Part shown: positions 43,342 to 52,841 of the stretch, in pieces
Layout: each line of letters opens with the position of its first letter
How positions within the stretch are numbered: the first letter of the stretch is position 1
From: Tolypothrix bouteillei VB521301
GTDB taxonomy: Bacteria; Cyanobacteriota; Cyanobacteriia; Cyanobacteriales; Nostocaceae
NCBI RefSeq assembly: GCF_000760695.4
Contig: NZ_JHEG04000001.1
Coordinates: forward strand, 4,670,895-4,734,894
Direction: 5' to 3'
DNA: 64,000 nucleotides
Translations under genes and position numbers: made by a program
The notes under the pieces: model-generated
The model's input: only the letters and a program-made list of their open reading frames with translations
What the model was told of the DNA's origin: nothing
The model's database searches: none

Positions 43342-46300
43342 ATGTTGATACAGCTAGATACAATTTTTGCTATTCCTGGCTATCGCATAACTCAACAAAT
43401 TTACTCGGGAAGCAAAACCCTGGTTTATCAAGGTATTCGGGAAAAAGACCAACAATCGGTTATCTTAAAACTGATGCGGAATGAATACCCAACCTTTCAT
43501 GAAATTGCTCAGTTTCGCAAACAGTATGCGATCGCTAAAAATCTCAATTGTGCGGGTATTGTCAAACCCTATAGTTTGGAAAGCTATCGCAACAGTTATG
43601 TTTTGATTCTGGAAGACTTTGGCGGTATTTCCTTAAAAGAATATATCACTCGTGTAGAAACTACCCAGACAGCGTTTCTACAACAATTTTTTCACATAGC
43701 TGTTCAAATTGCCTCTACCCTTCACGAATTACACTGTCATCGCATCATTCATAAAGACATTAAACCTGCTAATATTCTTATTAATCCCACAACATATGAA
43801 GTTAAACTGACAGACTTTAGTATTGCTAGTCTCTTACCGAAAGAAATTCAACAACTGACAAATCCCAATTTTTTAGAAGGGACTCTCGCTTACATTTCTC
43901 CAGAACAAACAGGAAGAATGAACCGTGGGATTGACTACCGTAGCGATTTCTATTCCCTTGGCGTCACATTTTTTGAACTCCTGACCGGACAGTTACCCTT
44001 CACAACAAACGATTCCATGGAGTTGGTGCATTGTCATATTGCCAAACAACCACCCAAAGCTAATTCTTTAAATTCTAATATTCCCTTAACTATATCAGAG
44101 ATCATCAGCAAGCTCATGGCAAAAAATGCTGAAGATCGCTATCACAGTGCTTTCGGGTTAAAACACGATTTAGAGATATGCAAGCAGCAGTGGCAAGAAA
44201 CTGGAAATATTATACCCTTTCAGTTGGGAGAACAGGATATTTCCGAGTATTTTTTGATTCCTGAAAAACTCTACGGTCGTCAACAGGAAGTAGAAACTTT
44301 ACTTGCGGCTTTTGAGCGAGTCACGGGTGGTAAATCTGAAATAGTTTTGGTTGCAGGTTCATCTGGTATTGGTAAGACAGCTGTTGTCAACGAAGTTCAC
44401 AAACCAATTGTTCGTCAGCGCAGTTACTTTATTAAAGGTAAGTTCGATCAATTTCAACGCGATATTCCTTTATCGGGATTTTTACAAGCTTTTCAAGATT
44501 TAATTAGGCAGTTGTTAAGCGAACCTGAGCCCGTTCTTCAACAATGGAAATCTAAAATCTTATCAGCATTAGGCGAACAGGCTCAAGTAATTGTTGATGT
44601 TATTCCCAAACTAGAAGTCATTATTGGACGTCAGCCATCAGTCACTGAACTCTCTGGAACTGCTGCTCAAAATCGTTTAAATTTACTATTCCAGAGATTC
44701 ATTAATGTCTTCACAACAAAAGAACATCCTTTGGTTATCTTTCTGGATGACTTACAATGGGCAGATACAACTTCGTTAAAATTTATTCATTTATTAAGCA
44801 GTAAAAATACTGCTTTGGAAGAGCGAACTAAATACTTCAATCAAGAAAAACAAACTATACCTGAGGGAGCTTTTTTACTTATAGGTGCATATCGAGATAA
44901 TGAAGTCTCTCAAATGCATCCCCTGTCTGTTACTCTCAATGAAATAGAGAAGACAGGAATTTTAATAAATAAAATTAATTTAAAAGAATTAAATTATAAC
45001 AGTTTAATAAATTTAATTTGTGATACGCTCAATTGTCAAGAAGCTCTATCTATTCCTCTCACAAAGATTGTATTGACGAAAACAAAAGGCAATCCTTTTT
45101 TTACTCATCAATTTCTGAAGTACTTACATGATGAATCCATATTAAAATTTGATTTTTCTCATCGTCTTTGGCAGTACAACATTAATGAAGTTAAAGCCAT
45201 AGCTCTTACAGATGACGTTGTAGAATTTATGGCACTTCAACTAGAGAAGTTGCCAAGCAAAACTCAAGCAGTCTTAAAACTTGCTGCGTGTATAGGTAAC
45301 GAATTTGATTTAAGAACTCTTGCTATTATCTATGAAAAATCTGAAGTCGATACAGCAGCGGATTTATGGCAATCGTTACTTGATGGTCTTGTTTTACCTG
45401 AAACTGGTTATCAGTTATTAGTTGATGACAGCGAACTTTCATCAATTCCTAACGATGGTTATCAAAAGTATAAATTTGTACACGATCGGGTACAGCAAGC
45501 AGCCTATTCTCTCATTCCCAACAATTACAAACAGTCAATTCATTTAAAAATTGGGCAATTGTTACTTAGCAGTTTTTCTGTCGAAGAAAGAAAAGAAAAG
45601 ATTTTTATTTTAGTCAATCAGTTTAATGTAGCAGCAGAACTGCTAGTCGATCCAAGCGAGCGCGATCGACTGTCACAAATGAATTCGATCGCTGGTCGCA
45701 AAGCTTTAGCATCAACAGCTTACGTAGCTGCTGTTAAATATTTAACTACCAGCATTCAATTACTACCAAGCGATACCTGGAAAACCAATTATGATTTTAC
45801 TCTTGCTTTGTATGAAACAGCCGCAGAAGCAGCATACCTAAGCGGTAACTTTGAACTAGCAGAGCAATTGATAGAAGTGGTATTGATACGAGCAAAAACC
45901 CTATTAGAGCGAACAAAAGTTTATGAAATTAAGATTCAGGCTGTTGGAGCACAGAGTAAACCGCTACCAGCAATCGATGTTGCACTGGGGTTTTTAAAAC
46001 TTTTGGGCATTGAGTTTCCAGAGAGCCCCAACCAAACAGATATTCAAGCAGAAATGGCAGAACTTACATCAAATTTAGCTGGCAGACGTATAGAGGACTT
46101 AATCGATTACCCAGAGATGACGGAACCTCATGCACTAGCTGCTATGCGTATTTTATCTAGTGTAACGAGTTTTGCCTATCAAGCTATACCTGAGTTGTTT
46201 CCTTTACTCGTATTTAAACAAATCAATCTCTCACTTAAGTATGGCACTTCTCCTTTGTCTGCCCTTGTTTATGTTCGTTACGGAATAATACTTTGTGGAG

Positions 46301-48981
46301 TTGTGGGAGACATAGAGTTTGGCTATAGATTGGGCAAACTCTCTTTAGATCTGTTGGTTAGATTCCAGGTTAAAGATACCATATCACAGGTTCTTATGGG
46401 GTTTAATGGAACTATCAGACTTTGGAAAGAGCATATTCGAGAAATATTGCCCTCTCTTTTAGAAATTTATTCTATTAGTTTAGAAACAGGAAGTTTAGAA
46501 TATGGAGCTTATGCTCTTTATTGTTACTCCTTCTATGCATATTTTATGGGTGGAGAACTTTCACTGCTCAAGCAGCAAATAGAAAATCACAGCCATGCTC
46601 TTGAGTCAACCAATCAGATAATGGTGTTAAATTGGAATAATATCTACCTGCAAAGTGTCTTAAATTTATTAAATAAGCAAGAAAATCCATTTGAGTTAAT
46701 AGGTGAGGCTTATAATGAAAAAGAAATGATAACATATCATCAGCAAGCCAATGACAGCCTTGGTCTTGTGCATTTGTATTTATGCAAGCTTCAGCTGTGT
46801 TATTTACTAGCTGATTACAATAAGGCAGTTGAAAATGCTGTTAATGTCGAGAAGTATATAGAAGTGGCAGTTGGGCATTTAGTTGTTACTGAATTTCATT
46901 TCTACGATTCTCTGGCACATCTAGCAGTTTATCCTAATGCTGAGAAAATAGAACAAGCAAAAATTCTGGAAAAGGTATCTGTTAATCAAGAAAAAATGCA
47001 GAAATGGGCATACCATGCCCCTATGAATTATTTGCATAAATTTTATTTAGTAGAAGCAGAGCGATGTAGAGTTCTGGGTCAATATCTTGAAGCTGTAAAT
47101 AGTTACGAGCAAGCAATTACCCTTGCTCAAGAAAATGAGTATGTACATGAAGCGGCTCTAGCCAGCGAATTGACTGGTAAGTTTTATCTGGAGTGGGGCA
47201 AACTTAAAATTGCCAAAATTTACATAATAGATGCTTATTATGACTATATCCGTTGGGGCTCAAAAGCTAAAGTTGAGGATTTGGAAAAGCGTTATGCTCA
47301 ATTCCTTGCTACAATTCTTCAACAAGGAAAACTCAACACCGAACCAGCAACGAATAGCTCTAGTGAAAGTCGCACATCCTTATCTACGAGTGGCTCCAAT
47401 CAAACTGTCCTTGGGTCAAATAGCAGTATTTCCGATTCTTTAGATTTGGCATCTGTTGTAAAAGCTTCAATTGCTCTGTCTGGAGCAATTGAACTCGAGC
47501 AGTTGCTGTCTACTTTAATGGAAGTGGTGATGGAGAATGCTGGAGCTTCTAAGTGTGCTCTCATTTTAAGTGAAGGCGATGCTCCCTCTGGGAGCCGCCC
47601 AAAGGGCGATCGCTTAGCAACGGACGTGCATCTGATAGTTTCTGCGGTCAGTTCAAATTCAACAAGTGCGCGGATCGACACAGCATTTCCCTCAATCGGT
47701 CTCGAATCAAGCAATGATGTTCCCGTGACTTTAATTAACTACGTCAAGCGAACACAGGAAATCGCAGTCATTGGTGATTTAAAAGATAAACCAGTTTTAG
47801 GTACTGATAGCTACATTCTTCGCGAGCAACCCAAAAGTCTCTTGTGTATCCCGATTATCAACCAAGGTAAGTTACTGGGTATTCTTTATCTAGAAAATCA
47901 TTTAACAGCAGAAGCATTTACACGCGATCGCATAGAACTTCTCAAACTTATTACCACTCAAGCAGCAATTTCTCTAGAAAATGCCATACTCTACCAGAAT
48001 TTGGCACGAGTTAACGAGCGATTGGAAGAATACAACCGTACTTTAGAAGAAAAAGTGTCAGAGAGAACTCGGGAAATTAATGAAAAAAATCAGCATCTGA
48101 AGAAAGCTTTAGAAGAGTTACAAAATACCCAAACTCAATTAATTCAAAGTGAAAAAATGTCTTCTTTAGGGCAAATGGTAGCGGGAATTGCTCATGAAAT
48201 TAATAATCCCATTAATTTTATTCATGGCAATATTAATTACGCTACAGAATACGTAGAATCTTTATTTGATTTAATTACTATATATCAGCAAGAATTCTCA
48301 GATTCTTCCACTCTTGCTCGGGAAAAAGCTATTGAAATTGATTTGGATTTTATAGAAGAAGATTTGCCCAAGCTTTTAGATTCCATGAAGGTGGGAACCT
48401 CGCGTATTCGGAATATTGTCTTAGGCTTACGCAACTTCTCTCGTTTGGATGAAGCCGAAATGAAACCTGTTGATATTCATGAGGGTATCGATAACACTTT
48501 GATGATTCTGCACCATCGATTTAAGGTAAAAGGCACGCTAGGCGATCGCTTTGAGATAGAAGTTATCAAAGAATACAGTCAGCTGCCTTTAGTTGAGTGC
48601 TACCCCGGCCAGCTCAATCAGGTATTTATGAATATTATTGCCAATGCGATCGATGCTCTACACGATTGCGCTGAAGCTCAGGGTATACGTTTGTGCGACG
48701 GCTACAAACCAACAATTCGCATTCGGACTGAACTTGCAAACAACGATCGCGTCTCGGTTCGGATTGCTGACAATGGTGCTGGGATACCTGAAGATGTGAG
48801 TCAGAAAGTCTTCGATCCATTTTTTACCACTAAATCAGTTGGTAGCGGTACGGGCTTGGGATTATCAATTAGCTATCAGATTGTTGTGGATAAACATAAA
48901 GGTAGTCTCACTTACAATTCCATACGCGGTGAGGGAACAGAGTTTGTAGTCCAAATTCCGCTAACACAGTCACATAACTAG
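43342..48981 (+). CDS. Trifunctional Ser/Thr kinase - AAA ATPase - GAF - sensor histidine kinase
   Basis: A 1879-residue single frame. Kinase domain about 10-275: invariant Lys K43, HKDIKPANIL (D139) and DFS (D158) instead of DFG. A MalT/STAND-like AAA region has P-loop GSSGIGKT (339-346) and FLDDLQWAD Walker B. Helical repeats follow (about 650-1345), then GAF (about 1380-1555), a coiled coil and a histidine kinase with H1618 (AGIAHEINNP), IIANAIDAL, DNGAGIP and GTGLGLSI. This type is abundant in filamentous cyanobacteria, usually with unknown inputs. An embedded palindromic repeat lies within the GAF coding part. Confidence 0.95.
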   Translation: MLIQLDTIFAIPGYRITQQIYSGSKTLVYQGIREKDQQSVILKLMRNEYPTFHEIAQFRKQYAIAKNLNCAGIVKPYSLESYRNSYVLILEDFGGISLKEYITRVETTQTAFLQQFFHIAVQIASTLHELHCHRIIHKDIKPANILINPTTYEVKLTDFSIASLLPKEIQQLTNPNFLEGTLAYISPEQTGRMNRGIDYRSDFYSLGVTFFELLTGQLPFTTNDSMELVHCHIAKQPPKANSLNSNIPLTISEIISKLMAKNAEDRYHSAFGLKHDLEICKQQWQETGNIIPFQLGEQDISEYFLIPEKLYGRQQEVETLLAAFERVTGGKSEIVLVAGSSGIGKTAVVNEVHKPIVRQRSYFIKGKFDQFQRDIPLSGFLQAFQDLIRQLLSEPEPVLQQWKSKILSALGEQAQVIVDVIPKLEVIIGRQPSVTELSGTAAQNRLNLLFQRFINVFTTKEHPLVIFLDDLQWADTTSLKFIHLLSSKNTALEERTKYFNQEKQTIPEGAFLLIGAYRDNEVSQMHPLSVTLNEIEKTGILINKINLKELNYNSLINLICDTLNCQEALSIPLTKIVLTKTKGNPFFTHQFLKYLHDESILKFDFSHRLWQYNINEVKAIALTDDVVEFMALQLEKLPSKTQAVLKLAACIGNEFDLRTLAIIYEKSEVDTAADLWQSLLDGLVLPETGYQLLVDDSELSSIPNDGYQKYKFVHDRVQQAAYSLIPNNYKQSIHLKIGQLLLSSFSVEERKEKIFILVNQFNVAAELLVDPSERDRLSQMNSIAGRKALASTAYVAAVKYLTTSIQLLPSDTWKTNYDFTLALYETAAEAAYLSGNFELAEQLIEVVLIRAKTLLERTKVYEIKIQAVGAQSKPLPAIDVALGFLKLLGIEFPESPNQTDIQAEMAELTSNLAGRRIEDLIDYPEMTEPHALAAMRILSSVTSFAYQAIPELFPLLVFKQINLSLKYGTSPLSALVYVRYGIILCGVVGDIEFGYRLGKLSLDLLVRFQVKDTISQVLMGFNGTIRLWKEHIREILPSLLEIYSISLETGSLEYGAYALYCYSFYAYFMGGELSLLKQQIENHSHALESTNQIMVLNWNNIYLQSVLNLLNKQENPFELIGEAYNEKEMITYHQQANDSLGLVHLYLCKLQLCYLLADYNKAVENAVNVEKYIEVAVGHLVVTEFHFYDSLAHLAVYPNAEKIEQAKILEKVSVNQEKMQKWAYHAPMNYLHKFYLVEAERCRVLGQYLEAVNSYEQAITLAQENEYVHEAALASELTGKFYLEWGKLKIAKIYIIDAYYDYIRWGSKAKVEDLEKRYAQFLATILQQGKLNTEPATNSSSESRTSLSTSGSNQTVLGSNSSISDSLDLASVVKASIALSGAIELEQLLSTLMEVVMENAGASKCALILSEGDAPSGSRPKGDRLATDVHLIVSAVSSNSTSARIDTAFPSIGLESSNDVPVTLINYVKRTQEIAVIGDLKDKPVLGTDSYILREQPKSLLCIPIINQGKLLGILYLENHLTAEAFTRDRIELLKLITTQAAISLENAILYQNLARVNERLEEYNRTLEEKVSERTREINEKNQHLKKALEELQNTQTQLIQSEKMSSLGQMVAGIAHEINNPINFIHGNINYATEYVESLFDLITIYQQEFSDSSTLAREKAIEIDLDFIEEDLPKLLDSMKVGTSRIRNIVLGLRNFSRLDEAEMKPVDIHEGIDNTLMILHHRFKVKGTLGDRFEIEVIKEYSQLPLVECYPGQLNQVFMNIIANAIDALHDCAEAQGIRLCDGYKPTIRIRTELANNDRVSVRIADNGAGIPEDVSQKVFDPFFTTKSVGSGTGLGLSISYQIVVDKHKGSLTYNSIRGEGTEFVVQIPLTQSHN
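47576..47613 (+). repeat. Palindromic repeat inside the GAF-domain coding region
   Basis: GCTCCC-TCT-GGGAGC followed by CGCCC-AAA-GGGCG then GCGATCGC-like GCGATCGC (HIP1). It encodes the loop DAPSGSRPKGDRLATD, which looks inserted relative to typical GAF sequences. Confidence 0.7.
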
Positions 48982-49026
48982 CAAATAGGTCAGTGTTAAA
49001 AATTGTCGTCATGATAAGGACTAGTA

Positions 49027-49059
49027 GTAGTAGGCGAGCACTCAGTACCCACCTACTAC
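49027..49059. repeat. Hairpin GTAGTAGG / CCTACTAC between convergent genes
   Basis: 8-bp stem in the 96-bp gap after the kinase gene and before the P450 stop. No T-tract; possible weak terminator. Confidence 0.5.
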
Positions 49060-49077
49060 CGCAAACATTATTTGATA

Positions 49078-50418
49078 TCAATGCTGTGAGGCAAGACGGC
49101 GAAACTTAACCTTAAGACCGTCATAAGGATATGGTGTGGGAAACTGAACGAAATTTAAATTTTGTCCCGATACCAGTTCCCACTCATACTCGCGTAGCAA
49201 CATTGCTGTCAATAGTTTCATTTCTAACTTAGCAAACTCCTTACCGGGGCATTCTCGTAACCCACCGCCAAAAGGTAAATAACCAAATGGTTTTGCTTTA
49301 TCCTCAGCCCTTTCTGGCGCAAAACGTCCTGGGTCAAAACACTCCGGTTGTGTATAGACAGAAGTGTCTTGATGACTTCTTTTAAATAAGTAAACGACAG
49401 TCCAATCTTGGGGAACGCGATAACCGTTGACTTCAAATTCCTTCGTGACTCTGCGGAAACCAAAAGCACCAGGGGGATTAACTCGCAAAACCTCTTTAAG
49501 AACTTGGTCCAGATAGTTCATCTGCTTTAAACGTTCTACTGTTAGCGGTTCCTCCAACCCCAACTGTCGTTGTTCTGCACGAGCATTGGCTAAAACTTCC
49601 GGAAACTGTGCTAGAAACAGACACATTGATGTCAGCGTTGATGCTGCTGTATCGTGACCTCCAAATAGAAACGTTAAGACTTGTTCTTTCACTTCTTGCA
49701 AACTTAACTTATTCCCATCTTCGTCTTGCGCTTGCAACAGCATCCCCAAAAGATCTTGACCGGGATGTGATTGCTGCTGACGCTCTCGGACAATTTCCTC
49801 AATGCGTATCAGTAGTTGCTTGCGACTGTGTAATGCTCGACCAAACTTAGTCCAAGGTAAAGGTATTGGTACTGAGAATAGACCATCTCCCCACTTCTCA
49901 AACAATTTACTGAAATGGTCATCGTTAGAAGTATCCAAACTTATGAGAAACTTGCAAGCAACATCAAGAGAGAATTTGCTCAGTTCTGGGAACCAGTTGA
50001 ATGTACCCATGCGTTCCCATTTGTCTAAATAACTGCGGGAGATACTTTCTATACTGGAAAAGGACTGTTCTATGATTTTTGGTTGGAAAACTTTATGGAA
50101 AATCTTGCGTCGATTTTGGTGCTCGTTACCTGTTTGGATAAGTAAAGACCCCGACCCTAGCAACGCCCTGGTACATTCAGGCCATCTACTAGCAAGATGC
50201 ATTTTTTCCTGGGTAAACAATTGGCGATTGGCATCTGCTCCCATTGTAACAACTGTAGGATGCCCAAACAAATTGGTTTTGAAAATAAATCCGTATTGCT
50301 TCTGTCGCTTTTCCAGATAATCTGGATCGCACAGAAAGTTTAGCGTTTCACCAAGTAACGGTAGACCAAAGTTACCAGGAGGTAAAGGTAGCGATTGCTG
50401 GCTAATAGTTGCTGTCAT
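49078..50418 (-). CDS. Cytochrome P450 (CYP120-like)
   Basis: This 446-residue P450 starts LPLPPGNFGLPLLGE (proline-rich hinge). It has an I-helix FLFGGHDTAASTLTS, K-helix EVLRVNPP (ExxR), and heme loop PFGGGLRECPGKEFAK with axial C390. It resembles the cyanobacterial CYP120 group that oxidises retinoid- or isoprenoid-like substrates. It follows the terpene synthase gene by 13 bp, so it very likely oxidises the terpene product. Electrons would come from ferredoxin. ATG start. Confidence 0.93.
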   Translation of the reverse strand: MTATISQQSLPLPPGNFGLPLLGETLNFLCDPDYLEKRQKQYGFIFKTNLFGHPTVVTMGADANRQLFTQEKMHLASRWPECTRALLGSGSLLIQTGNEHQNRRKIFHKVFQPKIIEQSFSSIESISRSYLDKWERMGTFNWFPELSKFSLDVACKFLISLDTSNDDHFSKLFEKWGDGLFSVPIPLPWTKFGRALHSRKQLLIRIEEIVRERQQQSHPGQDLLGMLLQAQDEDGNKLSLQEVKEQVLTFLFGGHDTAASTLTSMCLFLAQFPEVLANARAEQRQLGLEEPLTVERLKQMNYLDQVLKEVLRVNPPGAFGFRRVTKEFEVNGYRVPQDWTVVYLFKRSHQDTSVYTQPECFDPGRFAPERAEDKAKPFGYLPFGGGLRECPGKEFAKLEMKLLTAMLLREYEWELVSGQNLNFVQFPTPYPYDGLKVKFRRLASQH

Positions 50419-50431
50419 TATTTTACCTATC

Positions 50432-51400
50432 TTAGTATTTAACTGGTTCTAACATTTCGACACTTTGATAGCGATCGGTATAAGAATACCAATCGAGATT
50501 GCCGCGTATCCAAGCATGCATTATGGATATATATTGCGTCAATTCACTATCTAACTCGTTGCCAAAAACTGGTACACAGGCTTCCAAGCTTGTCAGAGAT
50601 TTCATCTCTCGATCGTGCATAATAACGGCGCGATCGAGAGAGTTTTCTAAAGAAAGTTGTTGCTGATAGTGCAGTACTAAGACTATGTTGTGGACATCAC
50701 CACTTGCCATTTCTCTAGAGGCTGAAAAGATATCATTACACCAAGCAAGAACGTTAATTGTCATTAGTTTGAGCTTGTCTACAAAATAATGATTTCTCCA
50801 AAAATCACTCAGCATAAAGTTATTGCAAAATTCACTCACTGTCAGGAAAAGATTTCCGCCTACACTGCATCTGCGTATCATCATATAAGCGTCAATGTCA
50901 GGCACAATGTTCTGTGCGCGGACTGCTGCTTCTTCAACACATCCTTGAAAGTATTCTTCAAAGCAAAGGAGGAAGTGACGAAACCATTGCATGCTCGCTT
51001 TTTGAAACGTCCTCTGTCGCAAATCGTGTAAGGCGTGAGTTAGAGGTATATCATTCTTGGTTGGTTCCGCTCCATTTAAGATTTCCATAAATCTTTTGTG
51101 ATACACCTTTAGAGCTTCAGGTTGTTTTTTCAACTCTGAGAGATCGCATTGATCGTCCCAAATAAATACCCAACTTAACCAATCGTTTCCAATTTTTAAT
51201 TCTTCTAACTCACAGTTTGGATAGGCTCGTGCAGCTAGTAAAAAGAATTTTGACTTAGAAAACCGACGATAAGTTGATTCCTTTGCCAGTAAATTGAAGC
51301 GCAATACCCATTCTAAAGAAGAATCTTCCAAAACATCAACATATTTATTGATTTGAGATGGAAAAGGACAGTGTAATTTAGGAAAAGTTAATTGAGTCAT
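50432..51400 (-). CDS. Class I terpene synthase (sesquiterpene-type)
   Basis: A protein of 322 residues from ATG 51400, chosen because GAGAGG lies five bases upstream; the frame extends further to 51433 without a good site. Metal-binding motifs are clear: DDQCD (82-86) and the NSE triad N222, S226, E230 in CNDIFSASREMASGD, with an RRCSVGG segment carrying a pyrophosphate-sensing Arg and a C-terminal RY pair. Bacterial enzymes of this shape cyclise farnesyl (or geranyl) diphosphate. Together with the P450 it forms a two-gene terpenoid cassette. Confidence 0.93.
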   Translation of the reverse strand: MTQLTFPKLHCPFPSQINKYVDVLEDSSLEWVLRFNLLAKESTYRRFSKSKFFLLAARAYPNCELEELKIGNDWLSWVFIWDDQCDLSELKKQPEALKVYHKRFMEILNGAEPTKNDIPLTHALHDLRQRTFQKASMQWFRHFLLCFEEYFQGCVEEAAVRAQNIVPDIDAYMMIRRCSVGGNLFLTVSEFCNNFMLSDFWRNHYFVDKLKLMTINVLAWCNDIFSASREMASGDVHNIVLVLHYQQQLSLENSLDRAVIMHDREMKSLTSLEACVPVFGNELDSELTQYISIMHAWIRGNLDWYSYTDRYQSVEMLEPVKY

Positions 51401-51513
51401 AATACCTCTCTCAGTGACAGAAACGCAAGACAAATAGACCCAACCTGAAGTCAGTGGGCTGAAATAGAAACTGTAAGTGGTAGCTAATTTCTCCTAACTA
51501 CCCCTGCCGATAA

Positions 51514-51741
51514 GACTTACGCACTGTAGGCAGAAAAGAGTATGTGCATTAACGAATCTGCAACCTTAACAGGTTTGCGTTCAAGAAAAATTTACAAAAT
51601 CCTCACCAGGTTCTCACACTGCATATGTATGCTTGACATCAGAATTATCCTTAAAAAAATGAAGTCATGCATCTCAAAAACAGTTCAAACTGGAAAGTTG
51701 AATCAATGCACGTAAAACAGGTTTGATACAGTGCGTAAGTT
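51514..51741. mobile_element. MITE-like segment with inverted ends GACTTACGCACTGTA / TACAGTGCGTAAGT
   Basis: A 14-bp near-perfect inverted repeat 213 bases apart with no coding content between. Similar ends (TACAGTGCGTAAGTC) are frequent as terminal repeats in Nostocales, from memory. Lies upstream of the terpene synthase gene. Confidence 0.4.
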
Positions 51742-52514
51742 CTCAGCAAGTGGCTCATCGCGTTCTTACAAAGCAACTCACTGCTTTAAGTAACACGACA
51801 TTTTGGCCTCAGACATATCCTAATGAAGATTTACAAGAAGTAAATTTTTCTTTTGGAAGTCATGCCGAAAATAAAAGCCATTATTCTTTTGAACTAATAC
51901 TTGCAAATTGACGTTTCTTTAGGAAAGCAGCTAGAGCAAAACTATGTTCTTGCCAATCAATGCAATCTAATTTAAACATCGATTTCCTCAAGATTTTCCA
52001 TTTTTTGTTTTTTGAAGTAACAGTGGTTAATCCATAACACGTTATACAGAAATTGAACTTAAGATTCAGTCTGTATTTTGTGGTGTTTAAGATAATCACT
52101 GTTGCTTCAAAAACTTTCTTTTATATAATTTTTGTTTTTTTTAATATTTCTCACATCCGTACATTCCTATGTTTAAAAATTTAATCAAGACTCAGTAGAA
52201 TAGCGTATTTTCTCTTAGAAGTTATAAAGAAAATATAAAAAAATTATGAATACAGGATTTATTGACTGTAGAAAATACGTAAGGTTTTTGTTGTCAAGAC
52301 TAAAAACACGCATTTCTCTCAGTATTTTGTTAAAATTATTAGTTTTTTTCATTGTTTCTGGTTAAGTATATTTATTTAATTGTCAGGAAATAGTGATTAT
52401 CAAAGACTGCAAAATATATTTGCTTTTTCAAAAATTAAGAGAAATAACTTTACATGGTTTTTTAAAAATATAGATATCTTTAAAAGATGAGTAGAGCGTT
52501 GACACAATAAACAC

Positions 52515-52550
52515 ATGGCTAGAACAGGCATTACTGAGGTACAAATACTT
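52515..52550 (+). pseudogene. KfrA-like N-terminal fragment (weak)
   Basis: The first residues MARTGITEVQILA match the start of KfrA-type DNA-binding proteins, then the resemblance stops and the frame enters repeat-like sequence. May be a gene relic or chance. Confidence 0.2.
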
Positions 52551-52841
52551 GCTAATACGGAAATTGTGCGATCGCGCTTATTGGTCTGTTGCGAGTCTTT
52601 ATTTGAAGGCCGTCGCGATGAAAAAAGTTCACTACCAAGTATGAAACAAGCGTCTTTACCTTTTACTAAGCCACTTGCTGTAGCCTGTGGAACCCGCCCA
52701 CTACAGTGGCTCCTCTGCCATCTGCCATCTGCCTTTTTCCAGTCAGAAGTGAAGCGATTTGATAAACCACTACAGACGCTCCAGAGTTTAAAATAAGGTT
52801 AGGATGAACCAAAAAAGATAAATATAGAGCCTATTAACGCA

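Larger units (their letters stand above)
51401..52841. other. 1.4-kb AT-rich intergenic region before the che operon
   Basis: Contains a MITE-like inverted-repeat segment (51514-51741), possible small frames of low quality (51723-51911, 51881-52099), and a start resembling KfrA (52515). The C-terminal part of the 52515 frame runs through CTGCCATCTGCC-type tandem repeats at about 52710-52735, so it is not a convincing gene. Terpene and che promoters should flank. Confidence 0.5.

Noticed and set aside
51723..52099. Two small frames in the gap before the che operon
   Set aside because: TTG start for one, low-complexity content, no homology recognised; first overlaps a MITE-like end.
52515..52796. 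93-codon frame beginning like KfrA
   Set aside because: Only the first 13 residues match; the rest runs through tandem CTGCCAT-type repeats, so a functional gene is unlikely.
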